Shown: positions 1 through 12,039, counted from the stretch's first letter. The stretch: 64,000 nucleotides of DNA from Actinomucor elegans (GCA_026027325.1 JAMSLZ010000003.1:3286001-3350000), one strand, 5' to 3'. The notes: generated by a model from the sequence alone, not told the origin. Numbers and translations are program-made.

Positions 1-46
1 ATTTGCAATCTATAATCAATGCGTGAGTACAATTCAACTGGGGATT

Positions 47-727
47 TTATTTGCTTTCTTTTACCTGAGCGGTGTTACACAGTTGGCTCGTACTACTACT
101 AAATGTCTCATTACTACGGTTTTCGCCAGAAAATGGTAATTGTTGGTGCAAAAGCGCTATTTTCTGACGTTGCTGAGGATTTATTGATGGTAAGTCAGCT
201 TCAGCAATGGAAGACCTTAATAATTCGTTTTCGTTTTGCAATTGCAAGATGATTTCTAGATGGTCATTAACTTGGTCCACTTGTATTCTGGCCATGGCTT
301 CCATTTCTGCTTGGTGTTGCTTTATTAGAAATTGCTCACGGTCTACATATCATCGATTTAGTTTCAAATCATGTCTATCATAATCTTCACGTACCTTCGA
401 ATCTCTTCACTGCTTCTTTGTATGCATTCTCGTAATCAATTGCCTTTTTTTTCCATTCCATGACTATTGTTTTTAAATTATTGATTGTAGACTATTCAAA
501 AACGATTATGAATAAGGCACCAGCATGTATCAATCTATGCTTAGACTTACGTCTTTCTGTTCTATGGATTTGTGACAATTAGAAAGATCATTATACCATT
601 TTCTTTCCCTGTCTGTCAAGTTCTCATAGCTGGTATCTAGTAATAGTGACTGAATTGCGTCATTTACGTTGGTATATTTTGTGCTTGTGGAAGGCGTAGG
701 AGGCAAAGGTCTTTTTTGAGAAATCAT
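47..727 (-). CDS. Coiled-coil protein of unknown function
   Basis: Three exons (727-551, 491-395, 342-47) join in phase across canonical introns of 59 and 52 bp and give about 189 residues. The N-terminus (MISQKRPLPPTPS) is proline/serine rich. Residues 45-150 are charged and helical with heptad-like spacing, including an LQNENELLRSS stretch typical of coiled coils. I do not recognise the family. The start at 727 is chosen because the frame further upstream is a hydrophobic, poly-Phe read-through of the AT-rich leader. The 3' end is uncertain: the frame stops at 47, but a CAG|GTAAAA donor-like site just before the stop would let the gene continue past the left edge. The conserved splice phases support a real gene; the function is unknown. 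Confidence 0.6.
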
Positions 728-817
728 TATATTTGAAAGAAAAAAAGAAAAGAAAAAATAAGTCAAAGGTGAGTATATTATACTTGGTTCGCTTTTATAC
801 CTTATATCATAACGCAT

Positions 818-2174
818 TGTTTTCGGTCATTTGTTATTTAGGCTCTAAAGAGTAAACTTCCTTTTTTAGTCAAAGCATTGGCTTGAAAACATTCGAAATT
901 GCATGCGTATTACTGCGCAATTAACAAGCCGCAGTGTATATTTGATTTACTGACATTGTACTTTATAATATTATAATACATTCTTCTGCTAAAACTATCG
1001 TCTTCGACCGAATTTCATTATATTCGCTAAGTGATACTTGTAAGAAAGCAATTTTACTTAAAATAGGAGAGCTTTTTGATTAATGGAGGCTATACATTAA
1101 AAAAAAATGTATAAATCATTTAATGCAATGATAGAGTTGGATTAGAGCTGAGGTATTATTATATACAGCAACTCATCCTGGATATTCAATGTTAACCTGA
1201 CCTGACATTTGACCGAGATTAGCCAAGCTCTCATGAGTTGAATAGCTACAGGCGTTATAAAAGTCACTTTTAGGGAGATTTCTATCACTAAATTTTTAAG
1301 CGATCATGCTTAATACAACAAATTTTGTAAACTCAATAAAGGTTGTAGAAATCCAGCTCTTTTTCAAATGATTAGGTTTTGCAGCAAAATGCTAAAACAA
1401 GTCTTGCTTCAAAGGACAAAATTGTTAGTGATCAGAGCTTTTATAGCAACCGTAATTGCAGCTATTTACTATGAAAATTTCTACTTAGAAAAACCGCAAT
1501 TATTTCTATGTAATATTGAAGTTTCAAAGCTGTGGCTTTATTAGTTACATAGAAGATTTTTATAATCTTCAGGTTTTCATCACCACCATGACCTCTAAAG
1601 TTCAATCATCGAGGTCCAATCAAATCAGCATTTTCGCAACTAACCTTAGTGATATCTTGATTATAGAAGACGACAAATTGATATTTTCGCATTACGTGCT
1701 TGGTACAGTTATAGAATACAGTGTTTACATTTGAATGTTTAAAGTATATAAAGAACGGATAAAAAATTACTTCCGATAATAAAACAATAAAACTTTGGAG
1801 CATTCTAGCGCATAGCTGCGTTAATGTACCATCATGCGACTGTACTTGTAAAAAAGCATAACTATTTTTACACATTTTCTGGAGCTTGCAGCATTATCTT
1901 ATTTACTAAGGGGATTGTGGCTGGATGCCTTGTTTGATTCCCGAAAATCAATAAAAGCGACGTTCATTTAATGCAACCAGATCCGGTTTCTCGTTTTCAA
2001 ATAAAGTTACACTTGGACTATCATCTGCAAATAAATAAGGGCTCTCTCAGCCAAGAATGACGTTTCAATGACATTTATATTGCAGGTTTTTAGTAAATTT
2101 TAAAAAAAAATAGTACATGAAGAAAGTATAAGTCTGTACAGAAGAATGTAAAAATTGTAATGCAGAATATGATT
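818..2174. other. Intergenic, AT-rich, no supported gene
   Basis: About 1.35 kb of AT-rich DNA between the coiled-coil gene and the NADH dehydrogenase gene. It contains only short frames in both strands without splice-consistent extensions, and one degenerate copy of the dispersed repeat motif near 1168-1224. Confidence 0.6.
1166..1224 (+). repeat. Copy of the dispersed ~60-bp motif (degenerate)
   Basis: Contains an ACTCATCCTGG-like core followed by GACATTTGACCGAGATTA, matching the order of elements in the copies at 28.9, 42.9 and 52.5 kb. It lies in gene-free DNA. Confidence 0.5.
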
Positions 2175-3989
2175 TTACTCTCTGGAAATATCACGTCCCC
2201 AGAAAGTCTTCTTGGTCCAGTCAGTGATCACCAACCATTTGTTACGTGCAGAGAACAAGTTAGAAATATAAGCAGAACGCCAGAAAGCATAAGTAGCTAC
2301 ACCACCTGAAGCCAGATTACCAGGGCCGAAAGGCAAGTCGGCAATAGCCTTATCAGAGCCAATATAACAAAGAGAGCCTTGATGAGAGTAATGGAAAGGT
2401 TTGATGTCTTGAGCCTTTTGTAACTTGCGTGCCTTCTTGGCCTTTTCTTCAGCAGTAGTAGCAGCTTCCACCTCGGCTTCATATTGCTCAGTAGCATGGA
2501 GTTGAGCAAAGACGCGAGCAAGGTACTTGCCTTGTTGAGCAGCTACTTGAGCAGTAGGTGCATACTTGGTAGCAGTAGCGTCACCAAGTGCAAAGATGTC
2601 TTGAGTACCAGCCATTTTGAGCCAATCATCGACAGCTAAACCACGACGGATGTTTTGGCTTTCGGGGAATTGAGCCATCAGCTTCTTAACTAAAGGACGC
2701 GAGGTATTACCGGTAGCCCATACTAATAAACCGTAAGGCATAGCTTCCTTTTCACCATTAGGTCCTTGAACAATGATTTCCTTTTCTTTGACTTCCTTAA
2801 CCATTGTCTTAGTATGGAGAGAGATTTGCTGCTCTTTAAAGGTGGATTCGGTATAATCAATCAATTGCTTGGAAAAGGCTGGAAGTACGTTGGGCATAGC
2901 TTCAACAAGAGTAATCTTGATCTTACCAGCGAGTTCTGTATTTGAAATTGTATTAGATCATTTCACCTACATATGATATCATGTACTTGCCTGGATACCA
3001 AGCGGTTAAATCGTCTACAAGGAAATCGTGAAGTTCAGCAGCATATTCGATACCAGTGGGGCCACCACCAACAACTACCATATGCAATAGACGCTCAATT
3101 TCCTCTGGTGATTGACCAGGGAAAGCGGCAGTTTCAATGCAATCCATCAACTTGGTACGAATCTTTTGAGCATCCCATACTTCCTTGAGGAAACAACCAT
3201 ATTCTTCAACACCCTTGATACCAAAGGTTTGACTTTGGGCACCAATACCAATAACTAAATAGTCATAGGGAATGATACTAGTTTCATTTTCACCTTTAAC
3301 CTCGGAATTATCTAAATTCATTGTTTAGAAAAAGATCCCACCATTGCACATTCATTCTGTACTTTACCAACAATAGTGATGACCTTCTTGTCAGAGTCAA
3401 TCTCGGTACATTCTGCTTCATATACTTTGACTTCGTTCTTCTTGTGACGGGTAATAAAACGAATAGGTTCGACTAAAGAACGGAAATCGAGTGTACCAAC
3501 TGTACAAGAAGGCAAAAGAGGCGTGAACAAGAAGTAATTACGGGGAGAAACTACCACCACATTATAAAGATCGGTATCGATGGATTTCAAGAATGAAGTA
3601 CTAGCCCAACCACTACCGAGCACGACAATAGTCTTTTTGTTGGAATCAAAGGGAATAGGGTCGACGGCTGGATGAGAATGATAGTACATTTCTAGTCCGC
3701 GAAAAAAAAAGGTCTTAGTCATACAGTAATCATGATAACGTTTCTTTCTTACCATATAATGTATAACCGACAAAACTTACAGCACCATAGCCTGCAATGT
3801 TTTTCGCAAGCTTCCACTTTGAATAATACTTTTTTGGTGCCTCGCTGGCTACTGTAGAGCTCAATCTTTGTTGGAAAGCACGTCGTACAATAGGTGTTTG
3901 ACGCGTTGTAGCTATCCAAGATATTAGTATGCGAATCGACTCGTACAGCGACGGCTATTACCTCTCAATAATCTACCGACTGATTGCAT
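2175..3989 (-). CDS. Mitochondrial alternative (type II) NADH:ubiquinone oxidoreductase, Nde/Ndi type
   Basis: Oxidises NADH and passes electrons to ubiquinone without pumping protons. Five exons (3989-3962, 3911-3753, 3691-3368, 3311-2991, 2935-2175) give about 530 residues, usual for the family. An Arg/Ser-rich N-terminus looks like a mitochondrial presequence, followed by a hydrophobic GYGAVSFVGYTLY segment, which fits a membrane-anchored, probably intermembrane-space-facing enzyme. The first Rossmann motif is VVLGSGWASTSFLK (FAD) and the second is VVVGGGPTGIEYAAE (NADH). Later WATGN and IFALGDATA motifs bind the flavin. The C-terminal segment (WRSAYISNLFSARNKWLVITDW) is the typical amphipathic membrane anchor. 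No EF-hand is visible in the insert near residues 400-430, which is Lys/Glu/Ala rich. The fourth intron is GC-AG. Whether it faces the matrix or the outside is inferred only. Confidence 0.96.
2936..2990 (-). other. GC-AG intron in the NADH dehydrogenase gene
   Basis: The 55-bp intron starts AG|GCAAGT and ends ATACAG. Only this splice keeps the conserved AWYPEL..KIKITLVEA reading; the nearby GTACAT alternative puts an early stop in frame. Confidence 0.85.
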
Positions 3990-4335
3990 TCTAAAGCTTT
4001 TTTTTTAATAGAAAAAGAACAAGAGAAAAAGAGGTAAATGACGGGAAAATAAAGGAAAAAACTTTTAGAAATGACTCGTAACGCGCAGGGGTTACAAATG
4101 CAGAGCCATCCAACTCCGAAACAATAACCACGCGTTTGACAGGGATTTCTCAGCAGTAATGATGAACAAAGCCTTTTGCTTTTGTTTGCATGTTGTAATA
4201 TGAAGCATTTTTTTTAATAAATAATAATATATACTAGAGAAGATAAAATTGAGAGAATGGATTTATAAAGAAGAAGAGGAAAGATGGAAAGGAATATGGA
4301 TATAATGCTATAATAAAGAGAAATGAAGAAAAGAT
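3990..4335. promoter_or_regulatory. Upstream region of the NADH dehydrogenase gene
   Basis: 346 bp between the start of the NADH dehydrogenase gene and the stop of the desaturase gene. Apart from poly-A/T runs it holds a pyrimidine-rich block near 4170-4195 (AAAGCCTTTTGCTTTTG). No gene is seen. Confidence 0.4.
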
Positions 4336-5825
4336 CTACTTGTTCTTGTAGAATTGTGCTGATTTGGTATCGAATTCAAGCGAATCATCGTAGGCTGAAG
4401 CAGTAGCATCAGCTTCTGTCATTACTTGCATACCGTTACGAAGCACACCAACACGAAGAGAGGTCAAAAGGTTACGAGCACCATTGGAATGGTTGTAGAT
4501 ACCGCCATTGAAAGAGGTAGTCATGTCTTTACCAACAGCAGTTGAAAGATACTTCATACCACCAGGGTGCTCTTTCATAAACTCTCCAACATCATAGAGA
4601 ACACCTTCAATCAAAACCCATTTCTTATTGTCATTCAATACAAGAGATTGGAATTCGTCCCAGCTGTAGATAGGCAAATCCTTGAGAGGTGTACCGTAAG
4701 TCAAGGTAGCCTTCTCGGCGAGAATACGCTTTTCTTCCATAAAGATACGGCCCTTGGTTACTTCATTTGTAGGGAATTGCTTCAAGTCATAAGCAAGACC
4801 AAACCAAGAAAGAACAATGATCAACCACTTGGTAGGATCGTATTGACCAAACTTGATAGCATTACGATAATCTTGAGGGAACTGATGATGGAAGTTGTGA
4901 TAGCCTTCACCCAAAGTAACGATAGCAGTGATCCAACTATCACGAGGAGTATTATGGTCATCAAAGGTAGATTCACCAAGATAATGAGCTAAACTGTTAA
5001 CGCAGAAAGTAGCATGGTGAACGAATACAAGACGAAGAACGCCAGCGTAAAAGTAACCGCCCTATAGTAAATGAGTTAGTATGTAGTTTCATTGAACGCG
5101 GAAGTTTAAACGTACTCTGAAATCACCCCAGCCAAGACCAGCGACTAAAGTGGGGAAGATGAACCCCATACCGAGAGCAAAGTAAGGGTAGAACTTGTGT
5201 TGGAAGGCGACAACATGATCAGCCTTGAGATCAGCAACATCAGCATAACCAATACGGTTCTTAGGACGTTGAACCAACATCCAACCAAAGTGAGAGAAAA
5301 AGAAGCCGCGGTGAGCACTATAAGGATCTTTATCGGTATCAGTCCATCTATGGGGCAAAAAAAAAAAAATTGTCAGTTTGTTATAGACATAATAATAATA
5401 ATAAAAGGCAATGCTAATTACCTGTGATGAGCACGATGTCCTCTGGACCACCAATAGATAGAACCTTCAACAGCACCAGCACCGGCAAAACTCATGAACC
5501 AACGCAATACGTCTGTACCGCGGTAAGCACGATGAGACCACAGGCGATGATAACCAGCAGTAATACCAAGACCAGTAATGAAATAGTAGACAATGGACCA
5601 AATCAATGTCTTCTTTGTCAATTCAGTCGTAAAGACGCCATATAGAGCAATAAGAGGAGTTGCTAACAGCAAGATGGATTGAGGCCAATTGACGAATTTA
5701 GTCCAATTTTTTGAGGTAACTGGTTGATCAAAGAGTGGAGGCATCTTTGTCTTTGGAAGAGGAGGCTTCATAGACTCCGTCTTTGTGCGGTCGGTAGTCG
5801 TAGTTAAGGTTGCTATACTTGACAT
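4336..5825 (-). CDS. OLE1: Stearoyl-CoA delta-9 desaturase with C-terminal cytochrome b5 domain
   Basis: Introduces the delta-9 double bond into palmitoyl- and stearoyl-CoA at the ER membrane. Three exons (5825-5422, 5347-5116, 5061-4336; introns 74 and 54 bp) give about 453 residues. The three histidine boxes are present: HRLWSH, HRAHH and HNFHH. Four hydrophobic membrane segments flank them (PQSILLLATPLIALYGVF, IVYYFITGLGITAGY, and two around FALGMGFIFPTLVAGLG and GGYFYAGVLRLVFV). From about residue 350 a cytochrome b5 domain carries HPGG and a second haem histidine in NHSNGA, so the electron donor is fused, as in other fungi. The start at 5825 precedes a short hydrophilic leader. Divergent from the secretory protein at 6447. 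Confidence 0.97.
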
Positions 5826-5933
5826 TGTTGCGTTTTCTTCTTCTTTATGTATCTTCTCTATAGGTATTATTATCAAGGAAGAACGAAAACGTTTGAAAGA
5901 GATAGGAGGAAGGTTGATTAGGAACTTGGCTTG

Positions 5934-5945
5934 CCCTTTATATAT
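5934..5945 (-). promoter_or_regulatory. TATA box of the desaturase gene
   Basis: Read on the minus strand the site is TATATAAAGGGC, about 110 bp upstream of the desaturase ATG. It is the only good TATA element in the divergent 620-bp intergenic region. Confidence 0.5.
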
Positions 5946-6446
5946 CAAATTTTTTTAAAACATGAATTGTTGGGTGCTGGGGACAAGATTGGGGTGTAAC
6001 CATCCAATAGGAAGTAGCGTACGATTTCACTGTTGGAAAGAAATCCCTTTTGTTCCAATCTTGTATCTTCTTATTCGCTCAATTTTTACTTATTCTAAAC
6101 AAATCAGATAGCATTATGATATATATGGCTAATGTACCTTTAAAAAAAACTGATCGAAACAGGACAATGGATCGATTAGGTGGCCGAAAAACAATAGCAG
6201 ATAGGTATTCTAGTAAATGAACCCAAAAACATGCAGCCATGTCCTACCAAATTCGTAAATAACGTAATAAGATATACTGCGAAAACGATAAGGATTTCTT
6301 TTCATCTTAGGGCCAAATTCGCCCGTACAAGCTTAGTGTCTGAGACATTATATCACTATGATGTTTCGAAGCTATATGACCGAGACATTCTGTCAAATTT
6401 AAACGAGAAAAGTTCCATAGTAACCTTTCTTCTTTACTTTATCACA

Positions 6447-7892
6447 ATGAATAAACTACTGATTTCAATACTATGCATATGCTTGATTCTATTAACGCGT
6501 CCCTCTTTGGCTATTGGTAAGTGCATTCATGAACACTGTACTACACGGGTAGAAATTGACTTGTGTGTGATTAAAGTGAGAACCGAAGAAATCACGGAAT
6601 GGACAAAGGATAGCCTTGGAAACTATTTTAATAAATACAGAATCGTTTACGACAAGAAGCAAGATCACAAGTCTTTGGCCGATATTGCTCAATCCTACAA
6701 GGAAGCTGCTGCTGCCAATGCAAAGTACTTTGGAGAGGGCGTAGACAGTATTGTTTCGGGATTTGCAGACAGCCTCAGTAAACATTCTCACCTCGCACGC
6801 AATGACGTGGCTGGATTTCTTACAAACCTCAAACATGAGCTACGCCAACTGGAGCTAAAAGGCCAACTGACCAAAGACCGCATTGAAGCTGTGTTGGATA
6901 AAGCTCATAGGGAAGCTATCCGCCAAAAGATTATGACAGAAGCCGAATGGAAAAAGGCTTACACTCATTTTGAATCGCGTTATCAGCCTCCACCTTGGTA
7001 CCAACGTGTACTTGGTGCCAGACCTGTCGTTGACGACGGCGCTTCCACTTTTAACTTGTGGGCCAAGTCTATCACGAGCCGTATTAGTCATTTTGGAGAT
7101 TTGACTAAAGAACAAATCAAAGACATTGAAGAGCAAGTTCGCGAGAGTATTTTAAACACGGATATTCACCGGTTAGGCGATAAGGTATGGCTTGAGGATC
7201 TTTCTGATTCTATCTCTGCCAAGACGCAATTAAAAAAGGACCAGCTCGAAGAAATCATAAATTCAATCAGCAAGGATATAAACGGATACAAGATTTTCGC
7301 GCTTGAATACACGGGCCAGGCAAGAGAACATGCAAAGAACTGGATGGAACAGTTCAAGAACTACTGGGAGGAAGTTTGGGATCAAATCGTAGTTGCTTAT
7401 AAACGCTTGGAGCATCGCGTTCGTCATGTTTTGAATGTTAAAAAGCCTAAACAAGTTGCTAAAAAAGCAACTGCTTCGGTCAAGTCTGTAGCCAGTTCTC
7501 TATCCGAGGATTGGCATTCTTCTTCCAAATCCATGGCGCGTTCTCGCACGATTCATTCTGCCATGTCCAAGGCTTCAAGCGTTGCTGTACATGCCACTGA
7601 AAAGATTCAAAATTTCGATTTGAAGGACTCGTTTGGTCATTTCTGGCGTCAAAAGGAACATGATGCATATCGTCGTTTGGGTTACACTGAGGCACACATT
7701 GACTGGATCCAAAGCTACCTTGAAAAGGCTCTCAAAGACCAAAAGACTGCAGTAAAAGGTAGAGCAGACGAAGTTGCTATCGCTATTAAGCGTTATCTAG
7801 ATGATCTTGGAATTCAGTCGCCTGCTCAAGTCGATCAGAATGTTCACAAGTTGAAACGACATATGGAATCCTGGAGAACGCTTGTTCAATAA
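6447..7892 (+). CDS. Secretory helical protein, possibly Ish1/Msc1-repeat related
   Basis: Starting at 6447 the product opens with a clear signal peptide (MNKLLISILCICLILLTRPSLA); an upstream in-frame extension to 6231 lacks coding character and is discarded. The mature chain is Lys/Glu rich and helical. It has recurring W..DSL..Y or W.......LTKEQI units near residues 45-75, 200-230 and 235-265, and a YTEAHIDWIQSYLEKAL unit near 420, resembling degenerate Ish1/Msc1 repeats seen in fungal stress proteins. That family call is tentative. A GTAAGT...TTAAAG segment at 6517-6576 is a likely 60-bp intron of 3n length; removing it leaves a mature protein without cysteines and about 461 residues long. 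No other intron is seen. Confidence 0.8.
   Translation: MNKLLISILCICLILLTRPSLAIGKCIHEHCTTRVEIDLCVIKVRTEEITEWTKDSLGNYFNKYRIVYDKKQDHKSLADIAQSYKEAAAANAKYFGEGVDSIVSGFADSLSKHSHLARNDVAGFLTNLKHELRQLELKGQLTKDRIEAVLDKAHREAIRQKIMTEAEWKKAYTHFESRYQPPPWYQRVLGARPVVDDGASTFNLWAKSITSRISHFGDLTKEQIKDIEEQVRESILNTDIHRLGDKVWLEDLSDSISAKTQLKKDQLEEIINSISKDINGYKIFALEYTGQAREHAKNWMEQFKNYWEEVWDQIVVAYKRLEHRVRHVLNVKKPKQVAKKATASVKSVASSLSEDWHSSSKSMARSRTIHSAMSKASSVAVHATEKIQNFDLKDSFGHFWRQKEHDAYRRLGYTEAHIDWIQSYLEKALKDQKTAVKGRADEVAIAIKRYLDDLGIQSPAQVDQNVHKLKRHMESWRTLVQ
6517..6576 (+). other. Probable stop-free 3n intron just after the signal peptide
   Basis: Perfect GTAAGT donor, an ATTGAC branch-like site and a TTAAAG acceptor, 60 bp long. 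It keeps the frame either way. It would encode the only three cysteines outside the signal peptide. Confidence 0.55.
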
Positions 7893-10216
7893 TAAAGTTT
7901 TATGGTAACACATCCCCACTTTTCGAGTCGGTTTTTTCCGCATTTATATATTCCAGATTACTGTCATCCAAAATTATAGATGTAATCAACCCTTTTCGTG
8001 TGATCTGTGCATTTTTTGTTGCACATCCCCAGGAGTTGTGGGCTTGTAGCCACGTTTCCCTTGACTGTATTACTTGGGCATTAAGTGAATGGCAAGGATT
8101 TCTTGAGCTTTCAGCGTTACAAAGGCGCTCTGGGATTTGAAATCAATTTGTGGAATACTCCACGGTTAGTAAGAAAAAAAAAGAGAGAGACATACTTCAC
8201 CATGTTCGAGCAGTTATAGTTTGTTCATCGAGTATTAGTTGATAGGATAACTAAGCACTAGCTTATTATACTCTTTGTTGCGATAATAGCCTATACTATT
8301 CTTTAAATTCGTAAAAAAAAACTAATTTAGACGAATAGGAGAACAATAGAAAGGAAAATATGACCCGGATATGAGGAATTAAAAAATAAAGAAAATCAGG
8401 CCATATTTCATTTTTTTAAATGTAAACTCCTCTTGATTTATGTCAGCCATTCATTGAATAATGTGAGATGTTTACAGTCCTATTTTATAGGCCATTCGTT
8501 TAAAAAGCTGGTGTTCATAGTTACGCCACCAAAATAAGAGAGAAATGTGTGTTGTTTTCCTCCAAATATGATTTCTATGAATATTAAAGGCCTAGTAGAT
8601 GAAACTGCTCATTCAGAGTATGGATTATTTATTAGATCTGACATGGCCGAGATTAAAAGTGAGATCTATAATTCTAGAAGACATGAATTGCAAGTAATTT
8701 ACTGTTGTTTAGTAACAAAAAAAGATACAACAATTGAATTTTGGCTAGGTGGGGTTTCTAACAAATATAACAGCTCATTTCGAATAAAAGTTATTCATCC
8801 AATGGATATTTAACCAGGATTAGTCGAGAGATCTATAGAATATATGTAACTTGCAACTTATCCTTAAAATATGATTTAGCCATAGTAATTCATCTAAATA
8901 ATGGTTCTATTAGATGCATTGTTTCCTTCTGAACATGCATTCGCCATCAAAAGATAGGACATTGCACAGGAATCACTTAAGGATTAAAAATGTTCCGATT
9001 TCAAGATATTTCGTAAAAGCATACCCTTAGGTATACATTTCCTACTTTTTCTTATTTTTTGTGGAACGTGAAGTTGATACTTTCGAGACATAATTTATAA
9101 TCAAGTTAGATACTGTGCCATAGCTAGGAGTATAACTATACTTTTTTTTTGTATTTATGATTGGATTTTTAAAAGCAAAAAATAGTATTTTATTAATGGT
9201 AATTTCACTAATTGACATAAATATTCAATAGTCTTTCGATCATCAAATTTTCTTACCAAATTACACATACAACTTGTTAATGTATGGAACATCTACTACC
9301 AACTGTTTGCTATTACAAATTTCCTGAACAAGCTTGATGTATCGTCGTCGGTTGTTGTAATTATATTTAGTATTCGACGTTCAATAGAATGCAAGAAAAT
9401 TTATAGTGGTGGCATTGAAACTATTCTAGAAGCATGGCCTCGAATACAACCTTGGCTCGCATAATTTGGCATAAATATTTTTTTTTGTTGCATACAAGAT
9501 AGCAGGGACCCGAGTTATCAAGTTAAAGCTGGGGCCCAAGTGTCGAATGAAGAGTAATCTAATAACAGGAGCTTCAGCTATAATTGCACTTTACACGTCT
9601 TTCGCCACTCGATGGCACTTCTTGTCCTTACAGGGGCTATTCAAGATACTTAAAAGGGCTTAATAAATGCAGAAAAGTATAGAGATATATATAATTCACA
9701 GCAATAGTTAAGCAATGCCTTTAATAAATGTAGTAGTTTATTCACCACATTTAATATTAAATGAGAATCAATCGAAAAATTTGTCAGTTTGTGCGTGTAT
9801 TAAAGACGATTTCGTATAAATAACTAAATAAATTATCATAAACTAGAATATTTATAATACGAACAATAACTCTTGAATATTATTCCTACATAAGACAAAA
9901 AAAAATAGTTTAGTGTTCTCCCTTTTCATACTTTATTTAAACCAGTTTTTATGACAAATTACATCTAAACCAACATTGGCAAGTGCTTTTACTTTGTGTC
10001 GCCCTTGATTTTAGCTCAAATCACTCAGTAAAGAAACAAAAAAAAAAGGTTTCATGTAGAACTTTCTTCACTACCAACTTTAGATCAGAAGACGTGTCAA
10101 AATACTAATTGGTGACTCATAACTGACATGTCTGCTATCGTGTAGAATGTAATCTCTAAGTACTAGTTTACATTTATTGGTATGGATAATATCAAAAACA
10201 TTAACATAGCTACAGA
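7893..10216. other. Gene-poor stretch, 3' of the secretory protein and PEX11
   Basis: About 2.3 kb of AT-rich DNA with oligo-A/T tracts. One 88-codon frame at 8547-8813 (+) overlaps a dispersed repeat copy and shows no splice partner or recognisable domain, so I treat it as non-coding. Nothing else is supported. Confidence 0.6.
8598..8655 (+). repeat. Copy of the dispersed ~60-bp motif
   Basis: GCTCATTCAGAGTATGGATT followed by an AGATCTGACATGGCCGAGATTA-like tail, in the same order as the best copies at 28.9 and 42.9 kb. Confidence 0.6.
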
Positions 10217-11127
10217 TTAACCATTCAACTTTTTCCATTGGGTATTCATGGCCAACAATGAGGTAATCATACTAGAACAGATAAACGCGTTAAATTCACT
10301 GGACCAATCGTTTACTCAATTCGAAACTTACCCAGCTAAACCGACAATTCCCTCATCAACCTTCAAATAGCCCAACCCAGCAGATGGAATAATAATATCG
10401 ACAGCGTCTTGAATGAAAGCATAGCGTGTAGTGTACTTGTCCCTGTAATCCAATATTTTTAAAACGGATATTCAAATCGTTGCATATGAAAATAACTTAC
10501 TTGGCCAGAGCCTTCTCTTGGGCTTTCAAATCAGCAAATTGACTCTCAGACTTCTCTACAGTATTTACGATAGCCTTGCGAGACTTTTCGAGCATATGTT
10601 CACGAATGCTCAATTGCTTAAACTTGTATAAACCTGAAATCAAAGAAGCAAAAATAGCGGCAAACCAGCATCGTTGACCAAACTGAGTAATCTGTTTGAT
10701 ATTGGTAGGCTTATAAAAATTGATCGCGTTGGTCTAGTATGTGTAAATGTTAGTTCTTGTCTTTAGTATATGTAGATCCCCTTGTATAGCATACCAAAAC
10801 AAAAACCTCACTAAGATAGTAAAGCATCATGCCAGTTTGCTTGGCCACGGCAGTAAAGCGCAACACTTCATCCTTAATGGCCAAACTCTTTATACCAGTA
10901 TGAGCAAACTCAACAGGTTTCAAAAGACGGAAGAACTTACGACCATTACCAAGGTGAGTTTTAAGGTCTACCCAACGTTGAATCGTGTCTTTGGGAGCAC
11001 CACTGCGGAACAAGTAGAAAGCATAGAAGCGTGCAAAGTATTGAACTAGACGGCACAGCTTCTCGCGACCCACTGTAGTATTTAAATAACGATTGAAGGC
11101 TTCAACGCCGGCGTGAGTGAGGACCAT
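10217..11127 (-). CDS. PEX11: Peroxisomal membrane protein Pex11
   Basis: Drives peroxisome elongation and proliferation by inserting amphipathic helices into the peroxisomal membrane. Four exons (11127-10795, 10733-10501, 10442-10332, 10271-10217) separated by 58-61 bp introns give 243 residues, the usual Pex11 length. Family hallmarks are the N-terminal GVEAFNRYLNTTVGREKLCRLVQYFARF helix (here cited in part: REKLCRLVQYFARF), FRSGAPKDTIQRW, GRKFFRLLKP, and a C-terminal hydrophobic helix ending SLLAMNTQWKKLNG. A RCWFAAIFASLISGLYKF segment is the central membrane helix. The last exon encodes only 18 residues and was placed by splice phase and the typical Pex11 ending. Confidence 0.94.
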
Positions 11128-12039
11128 CTTTTGTTTGAATATAAGAAAGATAAAAAAGGAACCTACGGAACAGTGTGAAAAAATAGGGTGAAATAGTGTT
11201 GAATCGCACATGAAAGTTCGTGACAGCTTTTTCCTCATTAGCCGATGTAATGACTAAAAGTAAATCCACGCTCGTACAACGCACACCTTGCCCTGGTGGT
11301 ATATTTTGAACTTACATATCAAAAATCGGTATATTTGAAGAAGAATTCCTTTGGTTAAAGTGTTCTTTAATTTGCCAAAGCCTTGCCGTATCCTACGTTT
11401 AGTTTTTTTTTTTATGTAGATCATTCTTGGCGTTACATACCATGAAGCATTAAACGTTTATCCTATGCGATAACTATAAAAATTATTCTCACTAATTGAA
11501 TTGCTTATTATTGTAAATATTGGCAATATGTATCAACACTTGTAATTACAAGATGTTCAAGATATATATGATGATAAAGGGGCGATATCAGGATAGACAA
11601 GCCAGAGATCATGCATAGTAGATAACGCAAGCAGCAGATCCATTTCTAAAACCAATAGTAGTATCCCTCAGTCTGTAGACAAAAGCAATAAAGAAAAAAA
11701 AACGGTGTCTGGATTGAATTTGTAAGTGGAAGAAAACTGACATGAACTTTACAAGAAACTGCGATTTTCTTGATAAATCTGCTTTTCATATTAACATGAT
11801 ACGTAGAATAGCTTGGTCAAGAAAGACTCGCTTTTAGTGGTCAAGGTATCTAAAGCACGGACGCAGATAGTCACCATCTTGAGTGCAATTCCTGCTTCGG
11901 ACTCGGTTAAATGCAATCTGAAACTTCCACAGCTACTAGTTAACAAAAATAAAAAAGAAAGTGACATGACATTGTTTGCATGAGTAAAGGGGTGGTAATG
12001 GGACATTACATTAGTTTTCCAAAGGCTACAATGAATACA

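Noticed and set aside
6231..6446. In-frame N-terminal extension of the secretory protein
   Set aside because: It would bury the signal peptide 72 residues inside the protein and has no coding character; the ATG at 6447 gives a clean signal peptide.
8547..8813. 88-codon plus-strand frame
   Set aside because: It overlaps a dispersed-motif copy, has no domain or splice partner, and its composition matches flanking non-coding DNA.
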